Source: Streptomyces dangxiongensis
GTDB lineage: Bacteria > Actinomycetota > Actinomycetes > Streptomycetales > Streptomycetaceae
Assembly (NCBI RefSeq): GCF_003675325.1
Contig: NZ_CP033073.1
Span: 6,262,001-6,326,000, forward strand
Length of the DNA stretch: 64,000 bases
Direction: 5' to 3'
The notes beneath the pieces were generated by a model. That model saw nothing but the letters and a program-made list of their open reading frames with translations. It did no database searches and had not been told where the DNA came from. Of this stretch, positions 61,783 through 64,000 are shown piece after piece; the first letter of the stretch is position 1, and each line of letters starts with the position of its first letter. The translations under genes and the position numbers were made by a program.

Positions 61783-62123
61783 CCGCGACTCCTTTGTCCT
61801 TCGTCCAGGGGTAGCCGGACCCCGGTTCCCGCCGGGGGTCTGGCGCCCTCAGGGGGTGAGAGCTGGCCGGCCTCTGGCGTTGTCACACTCTAGCGCGTAT
61901 TGCCGGTAGGTGTTCGACAATGCCGACCGATGGACGGGAGTCTTGCTTCGGCGTTACGCGTGCGTCAAGAGTTCTGTTATCGAAAGCAGGATCGTTATTG
62001 ATCGCTGCGACTTATCGATCATCGGCTACGGGCGTACGTTTCGATCCTATTTGTCCATCTCAGGGTAGGTCGACAGCCGGAACGTCGCCCGACGTCCCGG
62101 TCGTTCCGTACCCGGGTCCCTGC
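61783..62123. promoter_or_regulatory. glpF leader and promoter region
   Basis: A 341-bp gap between gylR and glpF on the minus strand. It contains the candidate GylR site at 61912-61928, AT-richer DNA around 61960-62050 (TTATCGAAAGCAGG, TTATTGATCG, ATCGATCATC) that probably holds promoters, and CTAGAGTGTGACAACG nearer to glpF. No gene or clear riboswitch is seen. Confidence 0.6.
61912..61928. promoter_or_regulatory. Candidate GylR operator, glpF side
   Basis: GTTCGACAATGCCGACC matches 15 of 17 bases of the perfect palindrome at 62943-62959 upstream of gylR. It lies 130 bp upstream of the glpF start, in a position to repress the structural operon. Confidence 0.65.
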
Positions 62124-62888
62124 TCAGAACCGTCCGGCGCCCAGATCGCGGGAGACCGCGCGGGCGCAGTCCCGCACCGCCGCGATCAGCTCCGGACGCA
62201 GCTCGCCCTCCCGGCACAGCCGTTCCACGGCCCCGGTGATGCCGACCGCGCCCACGGGCATGCGGCGCCGGTCGTGGATGGGGGCGGCGAGCGAGGCCAC
62301 CCCCTCCCAGGTCTCCTCCACGTCGGCCGCGTACCCACGCGCGCGCGTGACGTCAAGGAGGTGCTCGAAGTCGCCCGGGTCGCACACCGTGCGGTCCGTG
62401 AACGCCTTGCGGTCGGCCTCCAGCGCCTCGCTGTGCGCCACCGGGTCGTACGCCGACAGCACCTTGCCCAGCGCCGTGGAGTGCAGCGGCTGCATCGCCC
62501 CGATCTCCAGCACCTGCCGGCTGTCGTCGGGCCGGAAGACGTGGTGCACGATCAGGACGCCCTGCTGGTGCAGGACGCCCAGGTACACGCTCTCGCCGCT
62601 GGAGCGGGCCAGGTCGTCGGCCCACACCAGGGCCCGGGCGCGCAGTTCGTGCACGTCCAGGTAGGTGGTGCCGAGGCGCAGCAGCTCCGCGCCTAGCTGG
62701 TAGCGCCCGGAGGCGTCGTCCTGTTCCACGAAGCCCTCCTGCTGGAGGGTGCGCAGGATGCCGTGGGCGGTGCCCTTGGCGAGACCCAGCGACGAGGCGA
62801 TGTCCGAGAGGCCGAGCCGCCGCTCGCCGCCCGCGAGCAGCCGCAGCATCGCGGCCGCCCGTTCGAGCGACTGGATGTTCCGTGCCAT
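62124..62888 (-). CDS. gylR: IclR-family glycerol operon regulator GylR
   Basis: A 254-residue IclR-type repressor. The N-terminal winged helix-turn-helix is LSDIASSLGLAKGTAHGILR, then TLQQEGFVEQD, near residues 28-58. The effector domain includes STALGKVLSAYDP, RGYAADVEETWEGVASLAAP and PVGAVGITGAVERLC. Length equals the known Streptomyces GylR. ATG 62888 gives the conserved MARNIQSLERAAAMLRLL. The ligand is glycerol 3-phosphate in S. coelicolor. It sits directly upstream of glpF and divergent from metH. Confidence 0.96.
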   Translation of the reverse strand: MARNIQSLERAAAMLRLLAGGERRLGLSDIASSLGLAKGTAHGILRTLQQEGFVEQDDASGRYQLGAELLRLGTTYLDVHELRARALVWADDLARSSGESVYLGVLHQQGVLIVHHVFRPDDSRQVLEIGAMQPLHSTALGKVLSAYDPVAHSEALEADRKAFTDRTVCDPGDFEHLLDVTRARGYAADVEETWEGVASLAAPIHDRRRMPVGAVGITGAVERLCREGELRPELIAAVRDCARAVSRDLGAGRF

Positions 62889-62942
62889 CCCCGTCCTGCC
62901 TCCGTCCCCTTCGACTGCCGTCGGCGCCATGCCCAATCCGCC

Positions 62943-62959
62943 GTTCGGCAATGCCGAAC
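62943..62959. promoter_or_regulatory. Candidate GylR operator, gylR side
   Basis: GTTCGGCAATGCCGAAC is a perfect 7+3+7 palindrome 55 bp upstream of the gylR start, with a near copy at 61912-61928. It indicates autoregulation. Confidence 0.7.
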
Positions 62960-63091
62960 ACTACCGGTCCTTGCCGATCTCCCGCCAATGGTCGGACGAC
63001 ACCTGTTACACACCGGCGGCCCCCGGCCGGACGCGTCCGTTCCGTGGACGCAGGTGCCCATCCAAGCCCACTCCCGGCTACTCTGGCGCCG

Positions 63092-63122
63092 TGCGGCAAC
63101 CCTGCCTGCCGGGGGAACCGCA
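63092..63122 (+). promoter_or_regulatory. Structured leader hairpin before metH
   Basis: TGCGG (63092-63096) pairs with CCGCA (63118-63122), and CCC/GGG inside gives a second helix. A -10-like TACTCT (63079-63084) puts it near the 5' end of the mRNA, 35 bp before the metH start. I cannot match it to a named riboswitch class. It may be a regulatory leader or an incidental GC hairpin. Confidence 0.35.
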
Positions 63123-63157
63123 TAGCCGACAGCCGTCGCAGCCCAGGGAGCCCCTTC

Positions 63158-64000
63158 ATGGCCTCGTTGCCCACGTCCCCTTCCGCCGACAGCCGGACCC
63201 GGGTGTCCGCGCTCCGCGAGGCACTCGCCACCCGTGTGGTGGTCGCCGACGGAGCCATGGGCACCATGCTCCAGGCCCAGGACCCCACACTCGAGGACTT
63301 CGAGAACCTCGAGGGCTGCAACGAGATCCTCAACGTCACCCGCCCCGACATCGTCCGCTCCGTCCACGAGGCGTACTTCTCCGTGGGCGTCGACTGCGTC
63401 GAGACCAACACCTTCGGGGCCAACCACGCGGCCATGGCGGAGTACGACATCCCCGACCGCGTGCACGAGCTGTCCGAGGCCGGCGCCCGCATCGCCCGCG
63501 AGGTCGCAGACAGGTACTGGGCCGAGGACGGCCGCCGGCGCTGGGTCCTCGGCTCCATCGGCCCCGGCACCAAGCTGCCCACCCTCGGCCACATCGGCTT
63601 CGCGACGATCCGGGACGGCTTCCAGGCGAACGCCGAGGGTCTGCTCGCGGGCGGCGCCGACGCCCTGATCGTCGAGACCACCCAGGACCTGCTCCAGACC
63701 AAGGCCTCCGTCCTCGGCGCGCGCGGCGCCATGGAGCGGCTCGGCCTGGAGGTCCCGCTGCTCGTCTCGATGGCCTTCGAGACCACCGGCACCATGCTGC
63801 TGGGCTCCGAGATCGGCGCCGCCCTCACCGCGCTGGAGCCGCTCGGCATCGACATGATCGGCCTGAACTGCTCGACCGGCCCGGCCGAGATGAGCGAGCA
63901 CCTGCGCTACCTCACCCGGAACTCCCGCATCCCGCTGCTGTGCATGCCCAACGCCGGGCTGCCCATCCTCACCAAGGACGGCGCCCACTTCCCGCTCGGC
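63158..64000 (+). CDS. metH: Cobalamin-dependent methionine synthase, N-terminal part
   Basis: The first 281 residues of MetH, cut by the window edge. The homocysteine-binding domain is seen: VVVADGAMGTMLQAQDPTLE, LNVTRPDIVRSVHEAYFSVG, DCVETNTFGAN (first zinc-ligand region), LIVETTQDLLQTKASVLGAR and IGLNCSTGPAEMSEHLRYL. ATG 63158 follows AGGGAG. MetH methylates homocysteine using methyltetrahydrofolate and B12. Confidence 0.95.
   Translation, partial: MASLPTSPSADSRTRVSALREALATRVVVADGAMGTMLQAQDPTLEDFENLEGCNEILNVTRPDIVRSVHEAYFSVGVDCVETNTFGANHAAMAEYDIPDRVHELSEAGARIAREVADRYWAEDGRRRWVLGSIGPGTKLPTLGHIGFATIRDGFQANAEGLLAGGADALIVETTQDLLQTKASVLGARGAMERLGLEVPLLVSMAFETTGTMLLGSEIGAALTALEPLGIDMIGLNCSTGPAEMSEHLRYLTRNSRIPLLCMPNAGLPILTKDGAHFPLG

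Overview
The window is a 64 kb piece of high-GC actinobacterial chromosome, almost certainly Streptomyces. It carries chaplin genes, mycothiol ligase mshC, a gylR-glpF-glpK-glpD glycerol operon, a four-cysteine SoxR, and many GTG starts. From memory, the order (CitMHS transporter, acyl-CoA cluster, soxR, gluconate operon, chpH/chpC, SCO1664-family gene, mshC, PAC2 gene, glpD-K-F, gylR, metH) matches the Streptomyces coelicolor region from about SCO1710 down to SCO1657. No search was run.

Positions 1-5400 hold a 5'-truncated molybdopterin oxidoreductase with two single-base frameshifts, a CitMHS citrate transporter with an in-frame 36-bp tandem repeat, an MFS gene with an internal deletion, and a secreted protein overlapping a class E/F sortase gene. 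Positions 5400-12140 are an aldehyde/alcohol/acyl-CoA oxidation cluster with two TetR regulators; each has a recognisable palindromic operator present twice. soxR and a decayed BKACE gene follow. Positions 12500-19000 hold a zinc-ribbon protein, a secreted penicillin-acylase-family enzyme, an alpha/beta hydrolase and a NamZ-type (DUF1343) muramidase. Positions 19000-28300 are a fatty-acid-type regulon (SDR, acyl-CoA ligase, TetR; distally an ACAD/phosphotransferase pair sharing the same ACCGAC operator), enclosing a PLP decarboxylase and a PucR-type regulator. Positions 28250-37200 carry DUF202 membrane proteins, a Nudix hydrolase, a DMT transporter, a YedY-like molybdoenzyme with its cytochrome b561-type subunit, and the gluconate operon.

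Positions 37257-42604 are a 5.3 kb integrative element in the 3' end of a tRNA-Leu(GAG) gene. It is bounded by perfect 26-bp direct repeats, has GTTGGTCA arm repeats at both ends, and carries a tyrosine integrase beside the tRNA. Inside is a divergent cargo module: an XRE-TPR regulator facing a four-gene operon (two small proteins, a Nudix hydrolase, an unknown protein) across a cluster of GTTGAC half-sites. I see no replication or conjugation genes. The element displaces the tRNA's original terminator and supplies a new one. This is the most interesting part of the window.

Positions 42700-64000 are conserved core: M20 peptidase, chpH and chpC, a RecD2-like protein whose ATPase motifs are degraded, aldo/keto reductase, F420-type oxidoreductase, CorA, phosphomutase, DUF3090 and SCO1664-family genes, mshC, PAC2 protein, then the glycerol operon with two matching candidate GylR operators and the start of metH at the right edge. 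Long overlapping open frames on opposite strands are treated as high-GC shadows and are not listed.
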